A DNA stretch of 64,000 nucleotides from Melitaea cinxia (GCF_905220565.1 NC_059417.1:5967018-6031017); one strand, 5' to 3'. Counted from the stretch's first letter, positions 22,000 through 34,026 are shown. Numbers and translations: made by a program. Notes: a model not told the origin generated them from the letters alone.

Positions 22000-22228
22000 G
22001 TGAGGTAGGCCACAGCTGGACGTATCTTTCTTGCTCAAAATCTAGAGTAGCTGAGAAAGTACCTCAACTTTACAGAAGATCACAGCTAAATAATACTGCT
22101 TTCAAACAGTGTTGTGTTCTTGTGGTGATTAAGGTGATCAGAGATCAGAGTTGCCAGCGTCTTAAGTTACGGTAACCATCAGGTGACCCGTAGGCTTGTT
22201 TGCCGTTCTTGCTATATAAAAAAAAATA
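22000..22228 (+). mobile_element. family B retroposon, diverged
   Basis: TGAGGTAGGCCACAGC, ACAGAAGATCACAGCTAAAT and ACCATCAGGTGACCCGTAGG followed by an A-rich tail identify family B. The copy is degraded in its 5' third. Confidence 0.65.
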
Positions 22229-22780
22229 AACTATCTCATGAAAATTCTAAATAGTATATGTTAGTTCGTTATTATCGCCCGACATGAAATGGTATGCAAA
22301 GGACAATATTAATAAAGTTTCTGATACATTTATTCTGTTTCATAACAAAACTTCGCTTAATCAGTCAGATATTTTTAAAGTTATCATTTATCGTAATATC
22401 GTACAAATATTAACAATGTATCAGAGATTTTATCAGCGAAAGAATAAAAAAGCCCTAAGATATTGTATTTGCAAATTTGCAACGACTTACGCTTTACTCC
22501 TTCTCCCTAATGAACGAAGGGACTTGTCCGTCCATGAGACAGGTACAGATGGTTACAGGACAGGTACGCTAAATTTACTCTTTAATTAATCCATAAACAG
22601 CCGCTCCGCAGTGACTAAGTCATTAAAATGAAACTACACTATAACTCCCATATTGGGAATATTCGTGATGATGGCTTACAGCATATATTAGGCTGAATCT
22701 CTACTGGACGTTGATTTGATTGCGCTCTTTAGCTGCAATCATAAATACTGTATTTATACGACTCTATTACTAGCTCTATT

Positions 22781-23005
22781 AGCTCGTTGGCGCAGTTTGC
22801 AGTGAGTCTGCTTTCTGCTATGGATGTTGCGGGTTCGATTTCCGCCTCGAATCTGGGTGCAATATTTGCATTTATTTGTGTAAGTATTATTTATATGTGC
22901 TTATAGAAAAAAAAAATGTAGCTATAAAAGTCTACTGTCATCTAAAACATAAGTATTAAGTTATTTAGCTTAGGAAGAGACGACCGTGTGTGTATCTTAT
23001 AGATA
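22781..23005 (+). mobile_element. tRNA-derived SINE (family S1)
   Basis: The head AGCTCGTTGGCGCAGTTTGC, the B box GGGTTCGATTTCC at 22831-22843 and the tail CGACCGTGTGTGTAT match the S1 copy at 6.3 kb. Confidence 0.8.
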
Positions 23006-24149
23006 TAGATCTTATAGATATTTTAAAATATTTTAAATAATTTAATTTATAAGGGGGGTTTACGTGCACATACATAGGTTTTAGGTAAAATTAAATGATA
23101 TTACGAGTAGATTTTATTTTTGATTGGAATTTTGATAGAGTCGAATCAAAATTCGGCGGAAACCTAATAAAAACGTGTTAATATATTTACCTAAAATATA
23201 AAAAACGAAATTAAAAAGAAGTATGGATTCAATCCACAAATATAAAAATGTTCCATTAAAATTGATTTAGAAAATTTTAATGGAATGTTTTAGTGTAAAG
23301 GTTACATACTACTAAAATAACAGTTCACGAACCAACAATTCAATGTCGTCAGAGTCATTGAGACGTTAACTTGTGACAGTAATCTTAAGTTAGGGTAAAA
23401 ACTATTTACAAGAATACTCTTTTGTTCACAACAGCAAAATATTAACATCAAATCGATTAACACATTTAAAGTATTCTGTCGAATTGGTAATCAAAACAGC
23501 TTATGCAATTTTAATCGCTTCCTTAAAATATGTCTATAGTATCGTATTACGACTTAAGACCGTCCAGCATCACAGAAAACCTATTAACAAAGATTTGCAT
23601 AGCAAAGGGCAGCGTGATCTGCCTATAAATAATCCAGCCATCGATATCGTCCGACAGACGATACAAATAACACATAACGATTAATTAAAATTTATTAAAA
23701 CGATCTCGGCTCTCTCAAACGTGTAGAGCAAATAAAATTTTATACTTTAGTATCGATTTTACCTTTTATATTCTTTCCACATAACACGTTTTATTGGTTA
23801 TAAAGAAAGTAATTAAATGAATGTTCTAATGGCAATTCTGACTACTCTCAGCCAATGGTAATACCAGGGTTCAAGGGTATTTTATTTATTTTCTTGTACG
23901 TATACTAAAACACTGTAAGTATTACATTTATCATTTCTTCTGTCTAAGTAACGTACAATTTAATTATTAATTACTAGTTTCCAGCCCGATTTTTGATATT
24001 TATTTCTGTACCACCTGCTATACTTTTAGATATAAAACGTACATAATGTTTTTTTTACACGGCGCGAACAGGCTAGTCAAGTCTCATCAAGATGTTTTTG
24101 TGCTACAAACATCACACACTAAGAAACTATACGATATCCATGTTGTATA
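23006..24149. other. AT-rich DNA, no supported gene
   Basis: A short ORF at 23484-23684 has no motif. At 23083 a TTTTAGGTAAAA resembles a splice signal only weakly. Confidence 0.35.
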
Positions 24150-24485
24150 CCTTTCTTCTTTTCAAAGGCAGTTTTCCGGCGTAGGGTGGCCGGCCTGTCG
24201 GTTTTTTATCGGATACACTTCAGAGAGTGTGCGCAAGAACTCCTTGACCTGATTCCCCCCTCCCCCTTCCATCTTTATTTATTTATTAAACTTTATTGCA
24301 CACACAAAAAAGAAGATACATTTATCCCTTCCATCCCCCTTCCATCTTCATACAACCAGACGCTCTGCGTTACGCCACTCTTATATGGTTGACATTCGCT
24401 AGTACATTCTTGATCCGTACGGCCAAATAATGGAACTCTACCAGCGTCTGTTTCCGGAAAACTATAACTTGGAGGATCTTTTAGC
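24150..24485 (+). pseudogene. decayed non-LTR retrotransposon RT C-terminus
   Basis: In one frame the text reads YRIHFRECAQELLDLIPPSP, and after an insertion other frames give WLTFASTFLIRTAK, then WNS and an FPENYNLEDL-like ending. I recognise this order (LIPPSP ... FLIRT ... WN.LP..VFP..YNL) as the C-terminal part of arthropod non-LTR reverse transcriptases of the Jockey/CR1 group. Stops and frame changes show it is dead. It is interrupted at 24276-24334. Confidence 0.7.
24276..24334 (-). mobile_element. 59-bp retroposed 3' end with 14-bp TSD
   Basis: CCCCCTTCCATCTT occurs at 24262-24275 and again at 24335-24348, exactly flanking 59 bp. On the minus strand the insert contains GTGTGTGCAATAAAGTTTAA, which includes the polyadenylation signal AATAAA, and ends in an AT-rich tail. 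It is an extremely 5'-truncated LINE or SINE insertion. Confidence 0.85.
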
Positions 24486-24717
24486 CGCGAGTGAAAAGGT
24501 AAATACTGCTAGGTAAGCGTGCTCCATCTTAGACCGCATTTCGCTTATCAGCAGGTAAAATCATTGTATAAAAAAACCTTAACTTTACTAACCCTTATCT
24601 CTTTGCTTAGAATAACTAACTCTTAGATTATTTCGGAATTTCATTCTGTATACTGTCGAAGAAATATTTACTAACTTGACGTATAATTAACACGAATTTA
24701 TTTATTTAAACCCTTTT

Positions 24718-24875
24718 TGAACCGACTTAAACGTGGAGTGTCTCAATTCAACTATACATTTTTAGGTAAGTTACGCCATAACCGATGCTTTCCATGTGGT
24801 TCCATTTAAATTTGGACGACATTTGAAGAATATTTTCGTTTTTCTTTGTTTGAAAACAAACAATTATTATTCCTA
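24718..24875 (+). repeat. family C repeat, internally deleted
   Basis: GAACCGACTT at the start and ACCGATGCTTTCCATGTGGT inside match family C, but the middle is missing. A small ORF on the other strand is spurious. Confidence 0.5.
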
Positions 24876-25166
24876 AAAAAAATAACTGAAACCTTAATTC
24901 CGATCTCGCAGCCTTGCAATATATTTGATAGACCACACAGAAACTTTTTATTTTCCATTAAATATAAATGAGGAAAACCGCACATCGCAGCACTTTACAG
25001 ACGGAACAATTAATCGTCCGTGTTTTTAATAACTATTCATTATGTTTATGATTCAGTTGTCAGCGTTTAAGGAAGACGCGTTACGGTTTCTTGATAATTT
25101 TGCAAAAAATTTATAAACATAGTCTAGAGACTTTGGCCAGTCATTTCAAAAATTATTTTACTGTAA

Positions 25167-25456
25167 TCACTACATAGTATAAAACAAAGTCGCTTTCCGC
25201 TGCCTGTATGCTTAGATCTCTAAAACTACGCAATGGATTTCGATGCGGCTTTCTTTAGTAAATAGAGTGATTCCAAAGGAAGGTTTATATGTATAATATA
25301 GTAGAGAAACACTGATAATTTTAGAGGTTTCTAATGTTATGTCGTTAATAAACACATTTTTTGCGCATACTCGTATATTACATATAATATTATATTTATT
25401 TTATTTTATATTTAGTATCAGCATTGAACTCGTACGGAGCCGGGGCGGGTCGCTAG
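25167..25456 (+). mobile_element. non-autonomous Helitron, complete
   Basis: It begins TCACTACATAGTATAAAACA and ends CGGGGCGGGTCGCTAG, sitting between A (25166) and T (25457). The GC-rich 3' segment before CTAG is the Helitron terminator region. Other copies of this family lie at 26.5, 44.1 and 47.0 kb. It carries no ORF and depends on an autonomous Helitron. Confidence 0.85.
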
Positions 25457-25654
25457 TTAATTGATATAATAATATTCTTATTAATTATACTCGTTTCTTG
25501 TGTTGATAAATGAAAATTTGATAATTTAAGTACACTGTAATATACAAAAGCATAATTTAATAATGCTTTTTAATAATATTACTAAAATTAAAGGTTTTAA
25601 TTGACCCGAGATAACAAAATACCGTTGATTATCGTAAGTGTAAAATAAGCTTAA

Positions 25655-25850
25655 TCTTGATATATATAAATTACGCGTCACGTTGTTTGTCTGCGTTGCA
25701 CTACTAAACTACTTAATTGATTTTAATCAAATTCGCACACCGTGTGCAGTTTGATCCAACTTGTAAGATAGGCTATATTTTATTTCGATATATATAATTA
25801 TTATATTCAAGAAAAAAATAAGGCAGTACGAAGTTCGCCAGGTCCGCTAG
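25655..25850 (+). mobile_element. non-autonomous Helitron (second family)
   Basis: The 5' end is TCTTGATATATATAAATTACG and the 3' end AGTACGAAGTTCGCCAGGTC with CTAG, followed by T. It is related to the 59.7-kb copy and by its 3' end to those at 48.4 and 53.6 kb. Confidence 0.7.
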
Positions 25851-26460
25851 TATTAGTATGAAACTAAAATAGAACATTAAAAGGTAACATTTAAATAATT
25901 ATTTTCTTGTCACTACAGTGAGTTTTTGTGTAAGTTCCGTCCACGATTTATATATGCATAAATATAATCTTTCGTAACACGATTTATATAGACAGGCTGA
26001 CACCGCTGCTTCGTTTTTAAGTTGTGCCTTGACCATACATGAAGCCCTTATCCGTATGATTGATTGTCTGTCCGGAGCGCGTTTAATGGACTATTGACGC
26101 TTGCACAAAGCAGGTCTGCTTTATTTGATGTTTAATTTAAATATTTTTACGCTTCGATTGATTTCATTCATCGGATAAGCGGTAGCTCGCTGTGAACTTG
26201 ATTGTTTATTTAAGTTTCGGTTCTTAAGCCTGCATACATTTAAAAGGTAAGTGGGCATTCAATATATTTTCACAACCTCCTTCCAATTTTCCTCACATTA
26301 TTGTCCTTATCATAGGAACGGTAGCTTGATATAAATATTTTGTACTATAACCTTCCTCGAAAAGGTAAAACAATAATTTGGAAATCGGATCAATAGAGCC
26401 TGTGATAGTAAAGTATTCAAACAAGAAATTGTCACTACACATAGCGTTTTATTAATTTAA
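25851..26460. other. unique-looking DNA with a strong donor-like site
   Basis: At about 26244-26252 AAAAGGTAAGTGG fits a 5' splice donor (AG|GTAAGT) on the plus strand. The ~250 bp before it are less AT-rich than average, but no frame is open with conviction. It could be the end of an untranslated exon or chance. Confidence 0.2.
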
Positions 26461-26660
26461 CTAGTGAGCCGCCCAGCTTCGCACGATTACAAAAACTATC
26501 AGTATTCCACTACTATATTACGCATGTATTATACATATAAACCTTCTTCTCTGAAATCACTATATTTACTAGAGAAAACCGCATCAAAATCCGTTCAGTA
26601 GTTTTAAAGATCTAAGCATACAGACAGCAGAAAGCGACTTTGTTTTATACTATTTAATGA
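26461..26660 (-). mobile_element. non-autonomous Helitron
   Basis: On the minus strand it begins TCATTAAATAGTATAAAACA and ends with GTGCGAAGCTGGGCGGCTCA and CTAG. It belongs to the same family as the 25.2-kb copy, with an internal deletion. Confidence 0.8.
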
Positions 26661-27186
26661 TTACATATTAAATTGATATTAATCATTATTATATTATTGT
26701 TTCGTTTATATTTATTATTATCCTAGAAGTAGTTACTTTGTCGATTTGATTTAGGAAGCTTGTGTATGATAAGCCTATAAACATTAAAGAGGGAAATAAC
26801 TATAAATATTAACTTATCTAGTAAATACATGTAGTCAGTAAAGATTAAAGTCATCATTTTGGAATAGGTATGTAGTATATTATACTATTTATATACTATC
26901 AATTTGTAGATCAGCTTTAAGCCTATTCCGACTCCAGACTCTCTCAAAGTATATACAATACTTATGTCGTGATACTTGAGAAATATTTCAAGTAACAACA
27001 CGAACTCTGTGACCTTGGAAGGAATAAATAAATTTATATATAATATTTAGGTATCGCTCTCCGAAATAAATTGATAAACATTACATTCAACGGCCCTCAA
27101 TAGGATTTTAACGTTGCGCGGAAAACACACAGCAAACAAGCAAAAACCATTATACTATATTACCCATACAGAGTTTTGTTGTGTTC
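26661..27186. other. AT-rich DNA, no feature seen
   Basis: Nothing recognised. Confidence 0.4.
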
Positions 27187-27255
27187 GGATATCGAACCCA
27201 TTACCGCTATCGTACTAGTCACTTGCTGTGACTACTGACCTAACGCGGTGCCAAT
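27187..27255 (-). repeat. tRNA-like SINE head
   Basis: Read on the minus strand it runs ATTGGCACCGCGTTAGGTCA... to GGGTTCGATATCC. This is an A-box-like start and a B box at S1 spacing, so it is probably a diverged S1 head. It does not fold as a functional tRNA. Confidence 0.5.
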
Positions 27256-27619
27256 CAATAATTAACATTAAATTAAACTATAAACAAATATTTTTTTCAA
27301 AGTTACATACACCTACATTTTTGCCTCTAACTGTACACAACAATGTTCAATTGAACATAAAAATATGAGAGCAGTATCAGTTTCCATAACGACAAATAAA
27401 AATATTATAGCTTATAAATTTTCATCGCCGCTACTTGAGTGGACGGTTTCATTCGATATGCAACAATGTAATCAAAAGTCGATGAAAGAACCCGTTTGTT
27501 GTTAATGATTAGATATTCCGTAAGAAACGTCTGTATAATTTATGTATGTATATCTGTATAGTTAATTTGAAAGCTATTAAACTATTTAATATTTATTAGA
27601 GTTCTAATTTTATAATTAA

Positions 27620-27660
27620 CTAGCAAGCCTTTCGGCTTCGCACGTGACAAATTATATTAC
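27620..27660 (-). mobile_element. Helitron 3' end
   Basis: On the minus strand GTGCGAAGCCGAAAGGCTTG precedes CTAG and then T. The AGCC...GGCT hairpin before CTAG is the Helitron 3' signature. The 5' end was not located. Confidence 0.6.
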
Positions 27661-28384
27661 TTTTGACCCGACGCGACGTCGGTCGGCGTGCCCAACTGCT
27701 CATTTGTAAGTGAAGTTTTGGTTTGCCCGTAGATTAGAAACTATGAACTCATTACTTGAAAAGTTAAAAACATTATTTTCAATTGTGTACCACAAGAAGA
27801 AAATTTAATGAATAAATTTTTTGATCACAAATCAGAATAATTTATCAATTAATTAAATATAGCTATTGTTCCTGTTCCTACTATTTTACGGATACGAAAA
27901 CATTAAAATTTCAGGTGCCGGTTTTGGTAATTTTGATATATTTTTAATATAATTATGAATACATTTTAAGTTACTTATATAACCCGTGTCGCAACGATTT
28001 CCTAAATTATTAAAACAGTAATATTTTTAACGGGAAAAGGTAAGGCATAGGTATTATTTATATCAATAGAAGGTAATAAAGAACACATTTACACAAAAGA
28101 ATAATTATGCGGTGATAAAAAAAACCTTGTGAAAATAGAAAATCAATTACACCTGTCCGATAATAAATAACGTAGGTACGTATATTAAAAGAAAACGGCC
28201 TCATTTTTTATGATCTAGTAATAGACTAGATCAAGGCGTTCATTACTAGAATTAATAAACTAGAATCTAGAGTTACAGGAAACCAACAAACTGTTCAATA
28301 ATTCTCGTTCGATCGAAAGATAACTGTCGCTAAATAAATAAAGGTTTCGCACTCGACGGCTTTGAGAAAGTCGTTTGAATATCT
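27661..28384. other. AT-rich DNA, probably decayed repeats
   Basis: A GACGCGACGTCGGTCGGCG stretch near 27668 is GC-rich. Nothing else was recognised. Confidence 0.35.
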
Positions 28385-28808
28385 CGAAATAACTTTGTTT
28401 GTTTGCAAACGAAAAAAAAGCAGCCGAAAAAATAGTCAAGTAAATACGCGTTATCAATGATTACTCAAAAATGGAGATTAGATCTTAATAAAATTTAAAT
28501 TCGAATATAAGGCAAGCTTTTGAATAAAATAAGAATTAAAATCTGAATACTCGATGAAAAGTTATGTGGTATAATACAACGTAGGTCGACGAAAAAATAA
28601 TTAAGTAAATACGCGTTATTAGATAAAACTCAAAAAGTACTTGTTAGATCGTGATTAAATTTAAATGTGACAACATGACACGCACCACCTTTCGATTAAA
28701 ATAAAATTCATCGTAATCGGTTTACCAAGTCAAAAGTTCTGAGGTAACATACATAAAAAAATACTATCGAATTGAGAACCTCCTCCTTTTTTGGAAGTCG
28801 GTTAAAAA
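28385..28808 (-). repeat. family C repeat, rearranged
   Basis: Two partial copies of the same part of family C (AAGTAAATACGCGTTAT occurs at ~28438 and ~28605) precede the CCTCCTCCTTTTTTGGAAGT end. This suggests an internal duplication or two insertions. Confidence 0.65.
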
Positions 28809-28975
28809 GTACCTGCAGTGATCGGCGATTTTGTCGATTGTTCTCTGCAGAATCTACATTCCAAATTAGTGATTATTTTAACTATAAATAATATATTAAA
28901 AAACGAACTATATTCATTTGTAAAATGACGATAAAAGTGCTATTAAAGCCTATTTGAATTGTGTAACTTTTTATT
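28808..28975 (+). repeat. family D repeat
   Basis: TTCTCTGCAGAATCTACATTCC, TGTAAAATGACGATAAAAGTG and the T-rich end match family D. It directly abuts the family C copy. Confidence 0.5.
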
Positions 28976-29605
28976 TTTATTTCGATAGAATTTGTTTAGT
29001 CAGGGTTCTGAAAACATTACGTACACAACAACAGCCGACGGTGATAAATATTTGTTTTACCAAACCGAATACTTCCGAAGAGACGTCTATTACGGTTTCA
29101 TATACATGTTTATTTTATTTTATTGGAAAATCACAATTACAACATACATATAAAAAAATTAAAATTAAACAAAATATAATAATAATGTATCTAATGTGCT
29201 TACATATGTTTATCAGGTAGATTGTCATTTGTTTACTATTATGTATTAAATGTGGTGGTTTACAGCTTGTAATTTTGTACAATTAAATTTCACTTTTTTT
29301 TTTAACTTCTGAGATCAGCACTTTGGAATAATAGTTGACTTGTTATAATATAGTTTGTATGTATATATTATAGTCAGTAGGTATAACACATTACTGTTTT
29401 ATTAAAATAAATATGGCTCAAATAAATAAAAGATATTACTGGCGTTATTAATCATCAGTTGCATTTACCATGTATGGGCATATCATAAACGTATTATTCA
29501 GAGCGTGTAAGGTTAAATATGAACATACAAACATAACTCATGTTTTATGATAGAAAGGCGATCGATGTTGGTCAGTACTCACTTACTCAGTATCTGTACA
29601 TCAGG
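28976..29605. other. AT-rich DNA, no supported gene
   Basis: An 88-codon ORF at 28954-29220 has chance-like composition. Nothing else was seen. Confidence 0.4.
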
Positions 29606-29674
29606 TTGGTGTAGCGGTCACACTAACTAGGTATCTATTGACGTAAATGTCTCAAGTTCGATGCCTACTCATGA
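29606..29674 (+). repeat. tRNA-like SINE head, cut by a Helitron
   Basis: GGTTGGTGTAGCGGTCACAC resembles an A box and AAGTTCGATGCC at 29654-29665 a B box. The SINE stops where the next element begins. Confidence 0.5.
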
Positions 29675-29838
29675 TCTATATATATAAAAATGAATGTTTG
29701 TCTGTATGTCCGTTATAGAATCGTAAACTATGCATTTGATCATGTCATGGTCTTCAGCAAAGTGTTGTGCGTGAGCCCACAAGTTTCTGAGTTGGTACGG
29801 CCAAAAAAAGCGTAGCAACGCGCGCAGGGCACAGCTAG
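29675..29838 (+). mobile_element. non-autonomous Helitron, 164 bp
   Basis: It begins TCTATATATATAAAAATG and ends CGCGCAGGGCACAG with CTAG, between A29674 and T29839. It has no ORF of its own; the minus-strand frame across it is spurious. It is inserted at or next to the SINE head. Confidence 0.75.
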
Positions 29839-29961
29839 TTTTTTTAAAAAGGGACATTCAGTAGCGCTCAAAGTATTTTGACAAGCCTAATTTTGTATGT
29901 TATAAAAAAATATAGGTAAATAATATTTAAATTACATATTTCACTTATTTATAGTAAATCT

Positions 29962-30883
29962 CGGTCTTACTTATAAACGTTTCTTAATATTTAATCAATT
30001 TACTTAACAACGGATTAGAAAAAACCTCACTTATAAACACTATTTAGCGTTAAGAAGTCGTTAAGTAGTGTTTAAATAGCCGTCAAAATTAAACACTGCC
30101 GAGACACAGTTTAACACTCGCTAAGCGGCTAGATGGCGGATTTCATATAAATCAGCTGTTCTATTGATCTACTTACTAGCGTTTGTTTGTTAGAAAAAAA
30201 AATATTATATTTGTGATTAAAGCATGGATAGATTGGAAGATCTTTGTGATTTCCAAAACGACGTAGCTGATTTAAGCAAGATAGATAGTAGCTGATTTTG
30301 AGAAGATAATTATAAAAAAAGTTATTTTGGTATATATACCGTGTATGCATACATATGAATAAAAAAAGCGGTTATTTTAATATTACAAACAGCCACACCA
30401 ATTTTATTTAGTTGTATAGATGACAATTTAATTAGAATATAATAATCACAAAAAACTCGTTCATTTTATTTTAATTTTCCAATTATTTTAATATCACAAA
30501 CAGATACTCCAATTTTATTTATTTGTATAGATGACAATTTAATCAGAATACAATAATCACACTAATATTCAATAAAATGTTTACAATAAAACTCATTCAT
30601 TTGCTTTTCATTTTAATAAATTAAATGAAAATGTTGAAAATTAAATAAGTACTACTATTAAAAATAAAAGATAAAAAAATATTAAGATAGAATTTCCCGC
30701 TATAAAATATACTAAATGAGCGTTATCCGTCAAATTCAAGACAGATGATATAATATGGAAAAAATAGAACTTTTAACAATTTCGTTCATTCAATTTCTCT
30801 ATCTAATCGATTATTTTAGGTAGGTAATCTGTGCCAACCATCTATGTGTCGTTCTTTTTTCTCGATTTTTATAAGTAAGACCG
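29962..30883. mobile_element. TIR DNA element, ~0.92 kb
   Basis: CGGTCTTACTTATAAA (29962-29977) and its exact complement (30868-30883) are perfect 16-bp terminal inverted repeats. The interior is AT-rich and lacks a transposase ORF, so it is non-autonomous. It contains a ~111-bp direct duplication. No clear target duplication was found, so the superfamily is undetermined. Confidence 0.7.
30370..30585. repeat. 111-bp direct duplication inside the TIR element
   Basis: CCAATTTTATTTAGTTGTAT with TAGATGACAATTTAAT occurs at ~30398 and, nearly identical, ~111 bp later at ~30509. The flanking TTATTTTAATAT text repeats as well. Confidence 0.8.
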
Positions 30884-31718
30884 TCTATGTTTAAAAATAT
30901 GAACTACAAACGTCGTGAGTTTTCTTAATAAACAGAAAAAAATTAATAAATAAAAAATTAACTTATGTCGTTTAGGATTTTTGGTTCGTTTTGATGTTTT
31001 CGTTACAGGATACTTTTATAAGATGTTATATTTTAAAAATTACTTTTAAATGGTAGAAAATTCTCAAAGTTACATCCATGTTAAACTTTCGATATGAACC
31101 ACGGAATGGAACTTCTAGATAAACGACAACAACAACGTGAAACGACCTTGAACTGACCTTGATCATGAATTTCATAAAAAGTGAAATAAACTTCCCTATA
31201 AACATTTGAGAAATGAAAGTAACCAGTTTATCTTCAAAAATCTAACCACTACATAGGTATATGTAAGTATGAAATAGTTTAGCTATAAAGATAACCGAGC
31301 CGACTAGTGAAAGTTTCTGTAAACAAAAAAATACACCTAACCATTTTTTTATTTCTTCAGTCACCTTTCGAGTTGGACCGCTGTCAAAAGCACTGACACA
31401 ATGGACGTCAGATAAAAAAACAGAGTTCTTTGTGAGATAAATAGTTAGAGGCACCATTGATGATATAATAAGCCTTTTCGCTTGGATTTTTTTATTTATA
31501 TAAACGTTTGTATAAGAAACTTCCTACGATCAGCGGATTTACTTGCGTCAATCCTTGTCCCATGGGAACTTCGATATTCGATAGCATACACTTTTTTTAC
31601 AAATTTAAGCGTTTAAAATGTGTATAGGGATTGAAATAAAATATTATACTTAGATTTTATTTCGTAATGCAAAAGTAGAAGACATATGTGTCATAGTACC
31701 ATATGACTATTTGGCTAA
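30884..31718. other. AT-rich DNA, no feature seen
   Basis: Nothing recognised. The ORF at 31242-31457 (-) shows no motif. Confidence 0.4.
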
Positions 31719-31910
31719 TCCTACTAATGTTATTTAAATATGAATATTCGTGAGGATCGATAGAAGGATGGACTGTTACTCTTCCACGCACAAAATACGC
31801 AAGTCAGTAGATAGCTTTTTATCCAAAACAATACACAAAGTACCTACTCTTAATTCCGATATTCCCACAGGATTGGAAATTATACGAGTGAAGTCGAGAG
31901 GCGTACTTGT
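31719..31910 (+). mobile_element. decayed Helitron
   Basis: TCCTACTAATGTTATTTAAA, GTGAGGATCGATAGAAGGATGG and ATTCCCACAGGATTGG followed by GAGTGAAGTCGAGAGG follow the order of the Helitron also present at 36.7-37.1 kb. The final CTAG is no longer recognisable. Confidence 0.55.
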
Positions 31911-33264
31911 ATAAAACAGTCACAGGCCACTTGAAACCACGCCAATTACCATATAAGCATTATTGTGATCAACCCACCGACATGTCACTAGAATAGCAAA
32001 ATAGAGCGATTTCAAAACAACATATGATCATCAAACAACCAGTAAATTAAAGAAAATCGACGAATTTATAAAATTGTCAAAGTTTCAAAATATCACACGC
32101 AACATTCTTATGGTGTCACGATACAAACAATGTGGGCGGACACGGGCTTTATTTAAAATGATAATTTACTGTAACTATGTGTAACATGATTTATTAATTA
32201 TTTATTATTAGCCTTAGGCCTCGGTTGAACACGTTTGTATAGTAATTTAAATATCATATGTATTTTGGATATGTTAATATTTTAAATATCGTCGGTTTAA
32301 TTATTTGAAATCGTTATTTTAAAGAATTCAAACTTTGTTTTTTTAATGTCAAAAGGTGCATATTTTAAATAAGAACATAATTATAATGAAATATTATTCA
32401 TTTTAATTATCAAGAAAAAATACTTTAAAACAAAAAAAAAATTGGAGTAAAAAATAATAATAATTTAAAGCTGATGATCCAAGTAATAACAAAAACAGTA
32501 CATCTATTAGTTAACTTTGATATAAAATTGAATTACTATTAACGATTTAAAATAAAATAAAAAACTTAAGTTCATACACACAATTTTTTATTAGATATCT
32601 CTTTGTACCAAGTTTGACAGTTATGTTAGCTACGAAATTTTATTTGGGACAATTTAGCTTTTCATTTATCAAACTTTTTTAATAGTTAAAAACGATGATA
32701 AGGTATAACATTCTGCCAACACGTTATAGACATTCTCTGAGAGTTAAAAGTCAAAATTTTTAAAAAATATCAGATTCCTTACCCTAAGAATACCTACTAA
32801 AGAAACAATTTTTACATAATTAACTATCGTACAAGTAAACAACGAGATTTCGTCGCGTGATGAAAATGATCAGGCTACAAGTAGTCTAACAGATGGACTA
32901 AGAGATATCGTGACTGCGCAATTACATAATTTCAAAACAAATCTTTTACAAAAATATAGATTTAATGTCAGTTTATCCAGTGTCCTGAAAACATTAATAT
33001 AAGTAAATAAATAAAGTAAATAAAATAAAGATATAGAACAGACTCAAATTAATAAACATTTATTAATCTGAGAGAACAGAGAACTTAACGCTAGATTGCC
33101 AAGGATGTCATCTTGACTCTTTTTAGTTTCCATTTAAAAAAAAATATGTGCACAACAAAATTTCTTAATATTTTGTGACTTTTTAACAACATATAAACAC
33201 CGTTATAAATGAATACATGACTTCGTATCAGTAAGAGATAAACAATTTTGCACTCTTAGTATAA
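31911..33264. other. AT-rich DNA upstream of the tRNA gene
   Basis: No ORF, repeat or RNA gene was recognised. Confidence 0.4.
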
Positions 33265-33337
33265 GCCCGGCTAGCTCAGTCGGTAGAGCATGAGACTCTT
33301 AATCTCAGGGTCGTGGGTTCGAGCCCCACGTTGGGCG
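33265..33337 (+). tRNA. tRNA-Lys (anticodon CTT)
   Basis: This is a complete 73-nt nuclear tRNA gene that reads AAG codons. The acceptor stem pairs GCCCGGC (33265-33271) with GTTGGGC (33330-33336), including two G-T pairs, with G33337 as discriminator. The D-arm is GCTCAGTCGGTAGAGC. The anticodon stem is TGAGA/TCTCA with loop CTCTTAA, placing CTT at 33298-33300. The T-arm is GTGGG-TTCGAGC-CCCAC. There is no intron, and CCA is not encoded, as normal for eukaryotes. The D-arm and T-arm double as A and B boxes for RNA polymerase III. Intact pairing in all arms argues for a functional gene, not a SINE head. Confidence 0.97.
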
Positions 33338-33360
33338 AATACATTTTTCTTTTCCTTTTT
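33338..33360 (+). terminator. RNA polymerase III terminator
   Basis: A run of five T begins at 33344, seven bases after the tRNA, with a second T-run (TTTTTT) near 33356. This is the usual termination signal for a tRNA transcript. Confidence 0.8.
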
Positions 33361-34026
33361 TGAAATTATTTTTATTTGATTTTTATATTATTTTTTTGAA
33401 TGATTTATCAATAAATTACGTGTTATAGACAGTTCCACAATTATATTAATCTAAAAAAAATACAATTATAGCCTAAAGTTCTACTTATCTTGCAATGCTT
33501 TGCTATGCTATGCTAGTGTTGTGTACACTATGCTATAAACTTCGTTCTTTACTGAAAAAATATTTAAACTAGAATTAGTTTTGAAAACACGATAAATATA
33601 ATTTATATCTGTATTGTGATATAAATAAATACTTTTTGTCAAATAAATTTGTTTATCGGCCAAAAGTAGGTTTTACCGAGAGATTTTGTTTTCTTTTATT
33701 TTGAAATTAAAAAAAATATTAGCACGTAACTTCAAACTGATCTTTTTCTAACATTGAAAATCAAATCAGTATATTAAGCACTAAAAGTAGGTACATAATT
33801 GTGTTTAGACAAAAAAAACCGACTTAAATGGAATCGAAGAGTATTATAACGTAGATCAACGAAAAAAGGCAGATTATTAACTATATAATAAAATGTTGAT
33901 AATCTATATTGATTGAAATAAAATATAATGGTTCCTAAATTGTGGATTTTTTAAAGTAATGATTTAGTTTACAATTTGGCACCTATCAATTTAATAAAAA
34001 GGACATTATCGAAGCAAATTCTTAAT
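33361..34026. other. AT-rich DNA with a short family C remnant
   Basis: 33805-33870 contains AAAAAAACCGACTTAAATGG and AACGTAGATCAACGAAAAAA, the 3' part of family C on the minus strand. A GCTATGCTATGCTA microrepeat lies near 33500. Confidence 0.45.

Noticed and set aside
24748..24770. TTTTTAGGTAAGTT, resembling a recursive splice site
   Set aside because: It sits inside a decayed family C repeat, and the pyrimidine tract is short.
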